From positions 1,364,001 to 1,428,000 of the forward strand of contig OZ345365.1 of the NCBI GenBank assembly GCA_977006965.1: a stretch of 64,000 nt of DNA, given 5' to 3'. This document shows positions 10,500-21,594 of this stretch, piece by piece. The position numbers were made by a program, and so were the translations under genes. The notes beneath the pieces were generated by a model. The model saw only the letters and a program-made list of their open reading frames with translations, did no database searches and was not told the origin of the DNA. Each line of letters begins with the position of its first letter. The first letter of the stretch is position 1. Source of the DNA: Phymatolithon calcareum. Taxonomy: Eukaryota > Rhodophyta > Florideophyceae > Hapalidiales.

Positions 10500-10928
10500 T
10501 TCTATGATAGGTTATTCGAAGCCGTGTTTTGCTAGGCAGTGTTCCACGTGTCACAAATTAGTTGGTCCTGTACCATTTTATTATATTGGCACAGAGTTCT
10601 TTGCCACATGTGGCTATGAGGTGCACCTCATAGATTCTCAAACTCCTCCAACATTCCGCGCGCACACGTCCCAGCAGTGCCCATTCCCAGCCTCGGTTAC
10701 TGCGTACACTCGGTTTCAACCACGCCAAGTTGTTACTCTTTGGTCGCAGCTCCGAACTCTAGTTCTATTCCCGAAACTCATTGCTAAGGCCATCCTCGTT
10801 CCACGGTCGTGAGCTAAACGTCCGCAACGAAATCTCACCTCTCTGTTCCTGCCTTACAAGGTGTACACACTTTTCTTCCCTGGGAAACCCATCGAAGTTC
10901 CCCAGCAAAACACTCTACGTTCGCTTCA

Positions 10929-12680
10929 ATGAATCTTAATGGAGCAGCGGGTTCGCATGAAGGTGACCATTACCAGTTGGACCTGTGTTTCCCTGCGGTC
11001 CCAGAACGCGCGAATGTGGATGACATAAACAAGCTTGGCTTGTTGCTGCAGTACGGTGCAAAAGGCGTACCTGCTGACCCTGTCCGTGCTGCAGGATTGT
11101 TCACACGTGCCATCGAGGAAGACGGACATCTAGATGCAATGTACAATCTGGGAACTTTGTTGCACCACGGAGCAGACGGCATTCAGGCTGATTATCATCG
11201 TGCCAAGGAGCTGTACACCCGCGCTATCAATGAAGGATCTCATGTGAAGGCCATGGTCAAGCTGGGTGTTTTGCTGGAAAACGGTGAAGACGGTAGTCCA
11301 CCTGATCTACCTCAAGCACTAGAACTGTACTCACGAGCAGTTGAGGAAGGCGCAGACGTGAATGCAATGAACAGCTTCGGGCGGTTGATAGAGGATGGCG
11401 TCGACGGCATTCCAGCAGATCCACCTCGTGCGGTAAATCTCTATACCCGGGCGATAAATGAAGGCAATCGTCTTCGTGCTATGGGAAATTTTGAGAAAAT
11501 GCATCTAGTCGGAGCACATGGAGTTCCAGAAGACACACCAGATCTCAAAGCAATGTATAATCTGGCACTACTTCTGGAAGAGGGCGCTGTGGGCGTGCCC
11601 GCAGATCCGATTCGCGCAGTGAAGCTATATTCCAGAGCAATTGAGGAGTTAGGAGACTTCCAGTCGATGAACAATCTAGGGCTAATGTTGCAGTACGGCC
11701 GAGACGGCGTTCCGGCAGACCCCCCTCGTTCTGTACAGCTCTACGCCAGAGCGATGACTGAAGGAAAGTACGTGCATTCAAAGGTCAATCTTGCACTGAT
11801 GCTACAAGACGACGCAGATGGCGTTCCTGCTGACGCTCCCCGCGCAGTACAGCTGTATACTCAAGCAATTGACGATGATTCTGATACCAGTGCAATGTAT
11901 TATTTGGCATCGCTTCTTGAAGACGGCGCTGACGGTGTTCCGGCAAATGCTTCTCGTGCTGCTCAACTATATATGCAAGCAATCGAGAAAGGAGCAGACG
12001 TTCAGGCGATGAAGAATCTGGGATGGATGTTGCATGAAGGTCGCGAAGGCCTTCCCGCCGATCCGCCTCGTGCCGTACGGCTCTATACCCGGGCTATCAG
12101 CGAGGGCAGACACATACCCGCCATGGTAAGTCTTGGATACCTGTTAGCAGATGGTGCAGACGGTGTTCCAGAAGACCCTATTCGAGCAGCGGAACTATAC
12201 ACTCAAGCAATGGAAGAAGGCGCAGGCGAGGTTGCGATGAACAACTTGGGATGGATACTGCAAGATGGTCGAGACGGCGTACCGGCAGATCCAGTTCGGG
12301 CCATGGAACTGCATACTCGTGCTATCAACGAGGGTAGGCATGTACAAACCATGGTCAATCTAGGACTTCTGCTTCATTATGGGAAACCTGGAGTGCCAGC
12401 TAACTTGCCTAAAGCCATTGAACTCTATGAGAGTGCCATTGATGAAGGTGGTGACGTAGAAGCCATGGTCAATTTAGGCCGGTTGCTAGAAAAAGGCAGT
12501 GATACAGTGCCTGCAGATGTTCCCCGTTCTGTGCGGCTGTACACGCTCGCCATTGGAAAGTCTGCGAATGCAAACGCATTGGTCAACTTGGCACTGTTAC
12601 TGAGAAGTGGGGCGGAGCACGTTGTAGCGGATCCGAAACGTGCTATGGAATTGATTAGAAGAGCCTATTCGAATATGTAG
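10929..12680 (+). CDS. Sel1-like repeat protein, unit B (583 aa)
   Basis: Built almost entirely of about fifteen tandem 38-residue Sel1-like repeats. The consensus is AMxNLGxLLxxGxDGVPADPxRAxxLYxRAIxEG, that is helix, Gly-rich turn, helix. Such repeats stack into a superhelical scaffold that binds other proteins. There is no signal peptide, membrane segment or catalytic domain, so a soluble adaptor is likely. The first 35 residues and the last cap (PKRAMELIRRAYSNM) are unique and conserved among copies. The start is the ATG at 10929 in CTTCAATGAATC, preserved in unit C. The frame is unbroken. The gene is convergent with the GT14 gene at 15201-16472. The partner and function are unknown. Confidence 0.85.
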   Translation: MNLNGAAGSHEGDHYQLDLCFPAVPERANVDDINKLGLLLQYGAKGVPADPVRAAGLFTRAIEEDGHLDAMYNLGTLLHHGADGIQADYHRAKELYTRAINEGSHVKAMVKLGVLLENGEDGSPPDLPQALELYSRAVEEGADVNAMNSFGRLIEDGVDGIPADPPRAVNLYTRAINEGNRLRAMGNFEKMHLVGAHGVPEDTPDLKAMYNLALLLEEGAVGVPADPIRAVKLYSRAIEELGDFQSMNNLGLMLQYGRDGVPADPPRSVQLYARAMTEGKYVHSKVNLALMLQDDADGVPADAPRAVQLYTQAIDDDSDTSAMYYLASLLEDGADGVPANASRAAQLYMQAIEKGADVQAMKNLGWMLHEGREGLPADPPRAVRLYTRAISEGRHIPAMVSLGYLLADGADGVPEDPIRAAELYTQAMEEGAGEVAMNNLGWILQDGRDGVPADPVRAMELHTRAINEGRHVQTMVNLGLLLHYGKPGVPANLPKAIELYESAIDEGGDVEAMVNLGRLLEKGSDTVPADVPRSVRLYTLAIGKSANANALVNLALLLRSGAEHVVADPKRAMELIRRAYSNM

Positions 12681-12761
12681 AACACGTTTAAAGATTTTAT
12701 AATGCTTACTGAATTGCAGGTTGACAAAGCAATGGTGACGCACTCTTACCTTCTAAACATG

Positions 12762-12822
12762 AAGCGTCAGCAGATGCGTTGGTAACTTTTAAATAAAAAT
12801 ATACCTTTCTTCTTCTTCTCAA
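12762..12822 (+). mobile_element. short LINE family-4 3' tail behind Sel1 gene B
   Basis: GTAACTTTTAAATAAAAAT followed by a CTT-rich run matches the 3' end of the LINE inserted in the GT14 pseudogene (minus, about 42295-42345) and the tail at 44571-44745. It lies about 80 bp after the Sel1 stop and is also present in unit C (about 31349-31400), so it predates the B/C duplication. It may contribute the polyadenylation region. Confidence 0.55.
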
Positions 12823-12867
12823 CATGAGAAGTACGCTTACAGTAAGGGATTAACTTGGTAGAAAGGG

Positions 12868-13400
12868 GATTTTTGATGATTTATTTTGAGAGCTCCCAAA
12901 GCCTCACTTTAGAGTAACGAGGCAGCTCTTGTGATATTCTCGAAGCTACTCGAAACGTTTTTGACTCGTAATTCTCTACCAACAAGAGCTCCTGTGAGTC
13001 TCTTGCACTCAAACTCAATATCTGTATTCGTCCTCGACAACGCTAGAGTATGTTGTAAGACGACTAGTTCGATCACCGCGGTAATCCCACCGAAGGTACC
13101 CAATAATGATTTTCTCGAAAAGGGTGCTCGGTTGAATGTCAATCTCAGGCACCTTAAACGTATTGTGCTTTCTATTATGTAAAGAATCCCTGTTAGTTTG
13201 CCTTCAATAGGAATCTTCATTGATATGCCTTCTTCTTCGTTTCCCCATACCTTAATTATTTCTTCTCTACTCCTCTTCTTCGTGACAGATCCCTCCTGGG
13301 CATTCTGAAGGGCTTGTCGCAAGTCTTCGCAAATCTTGAGATATTCAATATTCGCGCGAAGAGGAGGCTTATCACTGTCTTGCTTTGCTCGGATACACAG
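12868..13400 (-). mobile_element. 5'-truncated LINE family-1 tail, unit B
   Basis: On the minus strand, 13322-12909 encodes the post-polymerase region: TKKRSREEIIKVWG, RLRCLRLTFNRAPF, IELVVLQHTL and ECKRLTGALVGRELR. The 3' untranslated region ends GGGAGCTCTCAAAATAAATC... and four C. Orthologous copies lie at the left window edge and at 31700-32250. There is no RT palm. Confidence 0.75.
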
Positions 13401-14430
13401 AGCGCCGGTAATCGAGAAATAGATAGAAGCTGGGATTGTACAATCTTCACAAAGCTGGCGTCATTCTGCCTGAGTGATAATGAAGATAAGCAGTAAATCG
13501 CCACTGTCGCCATAATTAACAACAAGGAGAACGACGAGTCCCTGTATTAGGGACCAGGCGATATACTAGAATGAACAAGTTACGAAAAGCTGCTCCCGTA
13601 CAGTCTTAGGAGTGTTATTGAGGGCTTTCAAATAAACATCTAAACAGTTGCAAAAAGAGTAAATCCCCACATCCTCGTCAACTGCTTCGCATTGAGCAAT
13701 GTGAAATCCATGTCCTATGAGTAAAGCCTCGCGTGCAACGAAGAAAGCATTCGTAAAACGTTCTCAAAATCACCACCCAGCAACTTTGCACCCATTGCCT
13801 CAAGAACCCCGTCTTCCATTTGGAAACGATAGCGCTATTGTGACCGCGGACTTGGAAGCAACATCCGGCGAAAGACATGAATGCTGGCGATATATGTATG
13901 AGAGTAGAGGGAGCTTCGGAAGGCCGCTAGGAGCACCAGGACTTCACGAGTTGATCGAGCCCCGAGGCGAAACCCCTATATCGTTCATTCCCGACGGGAT
14001 GTATGTAGCCAGGCAAATTGCTGTTCGAGGGCACAGGTGGGGAATCAGCTGAACTTACTTGCACTAGGCAGCTTTGAGAGACTCATTTATAGTCACCAAA
14101 GTGTCGGCTGTAAAATCATTTCTACTAAAACATGGTCATAAAGATGTAAGATGTGGTTATGTGTGGATATCGTTTGAGTTCACAGCGACCCCTAATATGT
14201 CAATTTTTTCAGGTTTACGAACACTACCCTCCTTCACCTTATTTGCACGTGGGGCATTTGTTTGGCTCCTGCATATGACCTAATCGACTACCACCTCTAG
14301 TGCCAGCTGCATGTGCATGATGTTGGGAAGGCCAATGATCCAAGAGGAAAGACTGTATGGAATATGAACGTTAGCGACCACTTTGACAAGAAGAGATGAA
14401 AAGAACGTGACCCACACTTACTTCCAAACT
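13401..14430. repeat. duplicated spacer of unit B
   Basis: Collinear with 298-1044 and 32251-33128. It includes a roughly 160-bp stretch (13500-13670) not seen in A or C. No gene is supported. Confidence 0.5.
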
Positions 14431-14770
14431 TCAGTTTACCAACACAAACTTCCGACACGCTAGGGCAGCGCTTGCGCGTGGCCTCTTGCGAGGAGAACGA
14501 CGAGATCGAGTGCGGACGCCATTGCATTTCTTACAAATTACCATGATTGAGGATGTCGTCGACTCGGTGGTGGTTTTGTTGGATACGGCGCGCGATTCGA
14601 AGTGGTTGGCGATCAGGTCCATGTTGAGCTCTGTAATTTGGCTTGTAGGAGGTAGGAAGTGGTTGCTGAAGGCTGCGGTCTGCTTTTTGCTGTCTTGCGG
14701 GGATCTTCACAACAGCGACAAAATGGTCTCCTTTTATAGGCAAATCGAGTCGTCGTTCGAGAGATCATAA
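14431..14770. repeat. conserved repeat X, unit B copy
   Basis: Same block as 1045-1429. The minus strand encodes the ICKKCNGVRTR peptide and the KFVLVN end. The opposite strand is open for 94 codons (14486-14770). A few substitutions separate it from A and C, none breaking the CKKC frame. Confidence 0.45.
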
Positions 14771-15200
14771 GATTTGTTCTTCGTAAGCTTCAGGACGGTA
14801 AGGGCCTCTGCAAAGTGCCGTGAAATCGCTTCAGCCCAAATTTGTACTACAGATGCACAAGCACATTAGCACTGCACTGTTTTCATCAATCAACAGTGCT
14901 CAGAAATGCCCTGATAGGACAAGATCAGATAGAAGTTTGCGACATACCTCAAAACTTGTGCACCCATTGAGAGATGCCATGTAACCCAAATTTAGGTGGC
15001 TTGCTCTGCGTCGGTTTCCTATGCTAGATTTTGGTGAACATGGAGTAGGCGAGAGCACAGGATGCCGGACACGAAAAATGGAAGGTGCAGAGGCCAAAGC
15101 GAAGAGCCGTGTGATGATATCGCTGGTATTGATTGTACAGACCGGGCAATCAAACTGTGCAATTTAAGAAGCTCTCCCAGTGCAAGCGCCTGGTGCTTTG

Positions 15201-16472
15201 TTACTCTCGTATTGTAAACTTTGTCTTGAACTGCACAATCGCCTCTCGTTCCAAACTTGGAACAGAGCTCAAATGAGCACGCACAGCCCTTCGGAATTCA
15301 TATCTCAACCGCTGTTCATACTCCCTTTGTCGCACACCACTGCCACCCATCAAACCAAGCATTTCCCGATCTATCCTTCTTGTCATCTCTCCCTCACCGT
15401 GTATCTTGCGCGTGAAAAACGCAGGCTTCTTCCACAACTCGTCCCAAAACAGCGGCTTTCCCTCCTCATCCAAATCATCCACATGAAAAGGGTGCTGTCT
15501 TGACCTCGACACTCCATCGTCGCTGAGCGCAAAGCTTCCGTTTGGCGCCACAAAGAAAATACTGCGCCAATTCGTCGCCACAGTACGCTCCCTGAAATAG
15601 CGATCATTCCAAACCAAACTCGCATAAATATGCTCATCCGCCGCATCAGATAGTGAAAACACCGCCAAAAGCCGCCGCACTCGCGCATCAAGTACGAGAA
15701 ACTCTACAAACTCGCGATGCCAAATGAACCATCCAGAGCTCTTCGCCACCGTGAACCCGATATGACGGAACATCGGGTTGCGCATAATTAGCGACTCATT
15801 CCTCCCAGTCGCGATATCCTCCTCCGGTATTTCGTAAGTGCCGCGCGAGCCAGAAGCCAGTGCGGAATCGACAAACATTCGTCCAACTCTGTTCCGCGCA
15901 AACCTCTTCCATTTATCCTCACTCTTCCATTCGATGAACGAGAGACGATGCTTGCGCACAGAGTGTTCGCCAAGAAGCTCGCGGATGAGCTTCGGTCGTG
16001 CTGTGGGATAATCGGCGCCGGAGAGATTGACGAAATAGTCGAACCATACGCCGGATGCTAGTAGATGCGCGGCACCAGTGAGATAATTGTATGCCAGTGT
16101 GATGCCGCGATAGGTGACAAACTCCCGCGGCACAACATGAATGCGCGATCGTCGACAGCGCGCGTTTGTCAGGTTTGATCGAGCTTCTGATAGCACGCGC
16201 GATACTAGTTGGTCCTCTAGTGATAGGTCGAAATGCACCGCGAAGACGTTGCGCGCGTTGCGGTCGCATAGGGCGCGTAGAAGACGAGGGACTAATGACG
16301 CATTCGCGTCGCTCGCCTGCACGAAGTACGCGACTACGACGTCGCGTGCATGCAGATGGGTGCGAAGAGCGAAAAGGATGAAAGCTGCGATGATGCCGGC
16401 AGATGCGGCACGGCGCAGTAGCCTGCTGTGGCAGCGGGTGCGTGGGCGGAACGATGCGCGCAGCGACCGCAT
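15201..16472 (-). CDS. GT14-family glycosyltransferase, unit B
   Basis: A 423-residue protein collinear with the unit A gene. It has an ATG start at 16472, a signal anchor at about residues 24-38 (AGIIAAFILFALR) and the same lumenal GT14 motifs (FDYFVNLSGADYP, GWFIWHREF, DEHIYASLVWND). Differences from A are scattered single substitutions with no indel. It is predicted to be a Golgi glycosyltransferase with unknown donor and acceptor. It is convergent with the Sel1 gene at 10929-12680. Three unbroken copies among decaying repeats suggest either selection or very recent duplication. Confidence 0.8.
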   Translation of the reverse strand: MRSLRASFRPRTRCHSRLLRRAASAGIIAAFILFALRTHLHARDVVVAYFVQASDANASLVPRLLRALCDRNARNVFAVHFDLSLEDQLVSRVLSEARSNLTNARCRRSRIHVVPREFVTYRGITLAYNYLTGAAHLLASGVWFDYFVNLSGADYPTARPKLIRELLGEHSVRKHRLSFIEWKSEDKWKRFARNRVGRMFVDSALASGSRGTYEIPEEDIATGRNESLIMRNPMFRHIGFTVAKSSGWFIWHREFVEFLVLDARVRRLLAVFSLSDAADEHIYASLVWNDRYFRERTVATNWRSIFFVAPNGSFALSDDGVSRSRQHPFHVDDLDEEGKPLFWDELWKKPAFFTRKIHGEGEMTRRIDREMLGLMGGSGVRQREYEQRLRYEFRRAVRAHLSSVPSLEREAIVQFKTKFTIRE

Positions 16473-16854
16473 CGCGTCAAGCAGGCGGCATTGGCATCGC
16501 CGGGATTACCATTTCACGCGGGGCGCGCAGCGCTGCAATGAGCATTGAGTGAATTGTGGCGTCAGCGGGCACGCGGTGGTACATTCTGTTCGATGGCCGG
16601 GGGCGAGCGCAAGTGTGGGAATGCGGGGAAGTTGGCTACCAGTTCGGACTGTAAGCCGTGGCAAAATTGAGATGAATAGAGTATGGTGACCGTTTAGGTG
16701 CACATTTTGTGCGCGGATGGAAACATTGCTAAAGTATAGATTTCCACAATGAGAATACTCTTTGCTTCCCCTAAAGGCAGTGAACATTTTAAACGTATTA
16801 TCAAGCTTGCACAGACGCAAGAGGAAGAAGTATTCGACGCCGAAGCAATGCAAT

Positions 16855-17930
16855 GCGATTCTGACAAAGAGAAATTAAACATATGATGTCTCAGAACATG
16901 TATTAGAAAGACATGGAGAAAGAAGAAGGCCTGTACTGAGTTGCAGAAGGCAAGGCGAGGTTGGGCCAATATCTCAATTAACCTATACAGGTTGGAGGTC
17001 CTGCACGAAGGCCAAGCATAAGGCAAGAGCTTTTTTTATAATTCAGTTTATTTAAAAGCCCCACAGACTTCCGAAGATATGGGCAAGGCTTCCTCTGATA
17101 TTATTACCTTTGTGCAGCTCACGAAAAGCCCACCAGAATGGCGGACGGGACAACTCAGGATTCAAAGTACTTCTATCTCAGTGATCTACGGGATTGTTGC
17201 TACTTGGACCCGACTGCATTTTGCCTTACCTTCTGCGAATCAATACAGGCCTTTTTCGTTCTCCATGCGTTCTATTAGTTGCTATATATTAAGAGCTTAT
17301 CTACCCCTTTTCTGCTGCCAGTCTTTTTTCTCCTTCGAGGTCGTACCCTGCTAGCGTGCGTTCAAGGGTGTCCATATGCTCTCTGGTTCTGGTGCCGAAT
17401 TCTTCGGCCATAGTTGTTGTTGACAACTATGGGAATCTCCCACAGGCATACTCCAGCGCACGTCGTCTGTGCTTCACGTTGGAGAACTTGAGGATTGCTG
17501 GCAATTCTCTTGTCTTGTTGTACGGAATCTTCCTTTTCCGCTTCGTTCGAGGCGGTCTCCTTCCATTGCCAGAAATTTAGATCGAAGTGTTTGCGAAGCC
17601 TAGTTTATTTGGATATGCTTTACAGCTTCATTTGAATACATAAGTTCTTTCGAATTGTTCCTTCTCAGCATTTTGAAGATAAGGCAAGAGCTGTTCTACG
17701 GAAAGCAGAAACTGAGGAAACGTTGCGCGTGTGCACTTGCGAATATGAGTGCGAAAGACTCACTCGAGCCCTCACAGGGAGAGAAATTCGGATTAAGGAG
17801 ATTTTAGGAAACTAGTAGAGAGATGAATGTGGAAGACAGCGAGAAGCTGCCTAGCTAATCAAATTAAGGTTTTGGGAGCTTTTAAAATAAATCAACATGT
17901 AACCTCTATACTTACGGGTGTGGGACATTA
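16855..17930 (+). mobile_element. plus-strand LINE family-1 tail split by a minus-strand LINE tail
   Basis: The outer element is read at 16855-17031 and 17693-17910, ending in YECERLTRALTGREIRIKE, a stop, then GGGAGCTTTTAAAATAAATC. It is interrupted by a minus-strand tail (17032-17678) flanked by the 14-bp duplication ATAAGGCAAGAGCT (17018-17031 and 17679-17692). The inner tail encodes the HRRRALQYACGRFPQ-type C-terminal signature. Copy C (36706-37856) has the same nesting, so both events predate the duplication. Copy B lacks about 78 bp present in C (near 37490-37565). Confidence 0.75.
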
Positions 17931-19444
17931 AAAAATGTAACAGAAATCGTATTAAGTGCCGGCTTTTTTACGTTGGTCGGCCTCCCAAGTTTGCTGGCGT
18001 CTATATCCTTTGCGGAAGGAAGCAAAATTTGCAAATGTCCCAGATGTGCTCCAAATTGTCTTGAATTGCGAAATGGAATGGTAACGTCAGAAGTACACCG
18101 CTATCGACTCAAGAATGTACTCAATTTAAAGCCATTGGGTGTGCAAGTTCGCCGAAGAGGATGGTATTAGCATGTATCAAGTGGTATGCCAACAACACCT
18201 GACAAGTTGTAAAGGCTATCTCACGACACTAGATGTACTCATTCGAAGTACTGTAGTTTATTGTAAAGGTGACTGTCAATCCATCTGGAGGTTAAATGGA
18301 TCCTTGGTTTCTCCTCATGTTTCCTATCTTTCATTCCTTGAGCTTGCTATGTGTGGTTCAGGATTATTTTAATAGCTCAGTCTATTCTACTTTCTTCGTC
18401 GTTTGTCCACACCGGTTTTAGCACTATATTCTTCATCGTTGTCATACAATCACTTAGACTAGCTCACCTGGCTACTCTCAGTCGCCAGTCGGATACTCCA
18501 CTGGTATACATAGCTAGCCAGTCTTCACTCATCCTAAAGCCAGAGTTTTCAGACTGAAAGATGGAAATGAAGAACAGAGTAATATCTTTGAATGAGGATT
18601 AGAGTTCAATGAAATACATAAAGCAAGCTCGTTGATCGGTTCATGTCTTTCGTCTCATACCTGCAACTGATGAAAGAGTCCACAATCATGACACATGAGT
18701 GTGGACAGCAGATCATGTATGTACTTTCTGGCCTGGTGCCTTTCTTGAGGGCATTAGGAGTATACTTCACAGAAAGTATCACCATTAAAAAAAGAAATTC
18801 TTCTTCAGACAGAATCCAGCCAATATCATTTGACATTAGGAAAGTTGCCCCAATGATCGGCAACTCTCAATGGCTACGTCAAGCTATGGGTATAACAGAA
18901 AAAATAATAATAATTAATGCTTTTCCCGTATGGGGCCAGCAAGTAGTGCTTTTTATATTTCCTCTACTTAGATTACGGCAGGGCGTTAATCCTGCTAGCT
19001 AACTGTAAGCACGCTTCTTCTCTGCCTGTCGCTCGTCATTAGACGATTCCACCGGAAGTATGTAACGGAGAAAAATGAACCGCAGTGAGTTCGATCGAGG
19101 AACTCCAGCTCTAAGTCTGGATAGAGTCGACACTAATGTCAATACGGGTTTGGGATTCTCTGGGGCTGTGCCCAGAAGTAGGCCGTGATCGATGAGCGAT
19201 GTGTTCGATAGGGATAGAGTAATGATAAAATGCGTCTTGCTCAGAACGCTCTGACTTAGGGGTCATACTATGTTAGCTAAATACTATCGCGGAAGTGAGA
19301 GCTCAGGTGATTAATATCCGTCAAGTTGAGCATCTCAATGCCTACAGTGCAACGACTAGATAGAAGGTGCGACTGATCTGAGACGTACTGACAATATGAG
19401 AATGCTTGACTTGTAACAGACAGACAAACAGTCCGTCCTTCTGC
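17931..19444. repeat. duplicated non-coding region of unit B
   Basis: Collinear with 37857-39384. An 85-codon minus-strand frame (18606-18863) is conserved between B and C, but it resembles no family I know. The segment 18163-18557 is absent from the related sequence at 9680-10060 and so is an older insertion. No TIR or RNA gene is recognised. Confidence 0.5.
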
Positions 19445-20296
19445 AGCCGATGATAGTGTCCCATGGGACATCCTCATGGAGCGTCTGACCACCAAATTGC
19501 CGATGCACATTACTCGGATGGTATCCTACTTACTGAAGCCGTCGTGGATCACATCCGCAGGGGACGAATCAAAAACATGGTGCATTATCAACAGAGGTGT
19601 TCCACAAGGGTTCCCATTAAGCCCATGCCTTTATAACATATTCATGGATAAGTTTGCTGAAGCCGCTGGAAAAGTTACAGGAACTGTCTCCGAGCAGCCA
19701 GTTCAGTTATTTGCGGACGATGTGCTTCTACAGGCCAAGAATGCGAAACTTTTACGAAGGCTACTGGACATAGCCACGGAGTGGGCAGACGAAAATTATA
19801 TGACATGGAACACAAAGCCAGGAAAGAGCGAAGTGCTTAAATACAAGGGGTTACCTAAGCAAAAGTTCATGCTTGCGAGAAAAGAACTACACCAAGAGTG
19901 GAGACTTTCCTACCTGGGCATTAGTATGAACAACACTGGACTTAAAGACGATACAGCACTGTCGTGAGTGCGGAATGTGGTTGAATGCATTCACAAACTT
20001 AGGCAGAGTGGCGTTAAATCAGGATTTTCAAGTCGTTGATTCTCCCCAAGTGAGAATATGCAAGTCATCTGACTTCGATGACGAAGCAGTTGCTATCAGC
20101 AATTGAGGCAGCAGAAGGTCTTTTTTACAAGTATGTCTTCGAGAAATATGCGGAGGATCGAAAAAATCGAATGAGAGTGCTCTGTCGGCTAGATAGTCCG
20201 GAGGTGAGGAGGACTCACCAAGCGGAAAGGTTTGATTTAAGCCTATTAAATCGGAAAACGTACCTGGAACAGACAAAAGAATACCGAGGAAGACAG

Positions 20297-20547
20297 TGTA
20301 GACACGCAATGATGCAGTGGCACCACAAGATGCAGGAATAGGCGACCAAAATTCCAGCATAGGTTCTGCGAGCAGGAAGCACGCAATATGCCTCCACCAA
20401 AGCCCATAGCTGGAAGGCAATCGGAAGCCTATTTAAGCAGTTCTCCCTTTGTAGTTTTAGTAGAGAGCATCTCATCTTTTCATCGGAGAGAGATCACCCC
20501 TTTTCAAGATAAACCCATTCTTTATCTTATCACTCGCAGTGATTACA
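20297..20547 (+). repeat. 5' LTR of the miniature LTR element
   Basis: Starts TGTAGACACG, ends GATTACA. It differs from the 3' LTR by a few substitutions and 1-2 base indels, so the insertion is fairly young. Confidence 0.87.
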
Positions 20548-20655
20548 GAAATTTCTTTCCTGCAGGAGAATGTCTGAGTGTTAAGAGGAAGATTGTTCAA
20601 GTTTGATTTGGAAATGGACGACCATCGAACCATGTAAAGTGGAAGTGAATCATCG

Positions 20656-21051
20656 GTGCAACCTACCGATCGGCAACCAACCGCCGCACTATTCCAACCC
20701 GTGAGCCATCCTATTTTACGGAGTCTCGACCCAAGAGTTGTGACAGGGTTTTTGAAGGAGAGGAAACGGTACGAAGATGAGGTCAACGAGAAGAAGAAGG
20801 AAGTCCCGGCGATGAAGGTGGCATCTTACAAGGTGCCAATCGACAGGAGCCTTCTCGAGTTTATGTTCTTCAGAGCTAAAACAGCTGGAGCTCTGACATC
20901 GAACAATATTCAAAACGTTATTGAAGGTTTGATGCAGAAGAATGAAGACGAACAGGTATACCCGGAAATCATAGAGAAGCCTTTACACAGTCTTCGAATG
21001 CCAATGCCCATCGAACAAGCGGAGGCAAGGATTCTGGAGTTTACTTCCTAA
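20656..21051 (+). CDS. gag-like fragment inside the miniature LTR element
   Basis: A 131-residue frame containing LRSLDPRVVTGFLKERKRYE, then a basic/acidic helix, then VPIDRSLLEFM. The pattern of a roughly 15-residue amphipathic stretch with F-L-x-x-R-x-x-Y resembles the N-terminal part of gag proteins of Ty3-like elements. It also recalls FLRKYDQYVTEVEA in the gag-like pseudogene at 50.2-51.2 kb. Zinc knuckle and pol are absent. It may be a packaging remnant. Family assignment is tentative. Confidence 0.45.
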   Translation: MQPTDRQPTAALFQPVSHPILRSLDPRVVTGFLKERKRYEDEVNEKKKEVPAMKVASYKVPIDRSLLEFMFFRAKTAGALTSNNIQNVIEGLMQKNEDEQVYPEIIEKPLHSLRMPMPIEQAEARILEFTS

Positions 21052-21269
21052 GCGACTGCGATTGTTGCAAGGAAGAAAAAATCAAGGACGGCAACTGGAG
21101 CCCGAATTGAAACAAAGACGTTCCAGAAGGAACGCAAATATGGATTGGCAGCAGCAACCAATTCAGAGAAGGAACCTATCTATATCTCCGGCAATAAGGA
21201 GGAGAAGGTCAGCGTAGATTTGTGTGGCAATCAACACAAATGATATTCGCGGGACAGAAAAAATATGAA

Positions 21270-21530
21270 AACTCAAGGTCGGCAAAGCGGCGAAGAAGGA
21301 CGGGGTCCAAATCAAGGCCGGAAAAAGCGGCGAAGAAGGACGGGGTCCATATCAAGGTCGGTAAAAGCGGCGAAGAAGGACGGGGTCCAAATCAAGGCCG
21401 GAAAAAGCGGCGAAGAAGGACGGGGTCCATATCGAGGTCGGTAAAAGCGGCGAAGAAGGACGGGGTCCAAATCAAGGTCGGTAAAAGCTGGCGAAGAAGG
21501 ACGGGGTCCAACACACGCAAGAAAAAGCTG
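21270..21530 (+). repeat. 40-bp tandem repeat open in all three frames
   Basis: About six copies of a 40-bp unit (starts near 21287, 21327, 21367, 21407, 21447 and 21487), core GGCGAAGAAGGACGGGGTCC. Because 40 is not a multiple of 3, one continuous frame (21222-21569) reads the unit in rotating phases. The product is strongly basic. Confidence 0.85.
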
Positions 21531-21594
21531 GCGAAGAAGGCCAAGCAAACATTGCGAATCAATGATTAATACACTCTTCGAGTGTATGGGGCAC

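Noticed and set aside
15180-15503. Plus-strand frames opposite the GT14 genes (also 1802-2125, 2763-3170, 16141-16548, 33894-34217)
   Set aside because: They lie antisense to a gene with clear family motifs, their Arg/Ser-rich products reflect codon use of the other strand, and they match nothing.
18606-18863. 85-codon minus-strand frame conserved with 38547-38804
   Set aside because: Conservation is explained by the recent B/C duplication, and the older copy at 9680-10060 does not preserve the frame.
19000-19444. Possible structured RNA gene before the unit B LINE
   Set aside because: I could not fold a tRNA, 5S or snRNA from it. It is only duplicated spacer with no supporting motif.
21287-21526. 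CRISPR-like array
   Set aside because: The 40-bp units are contiguous with no unique spacers and lie inside an LTR element of a eukaryote-like genome.
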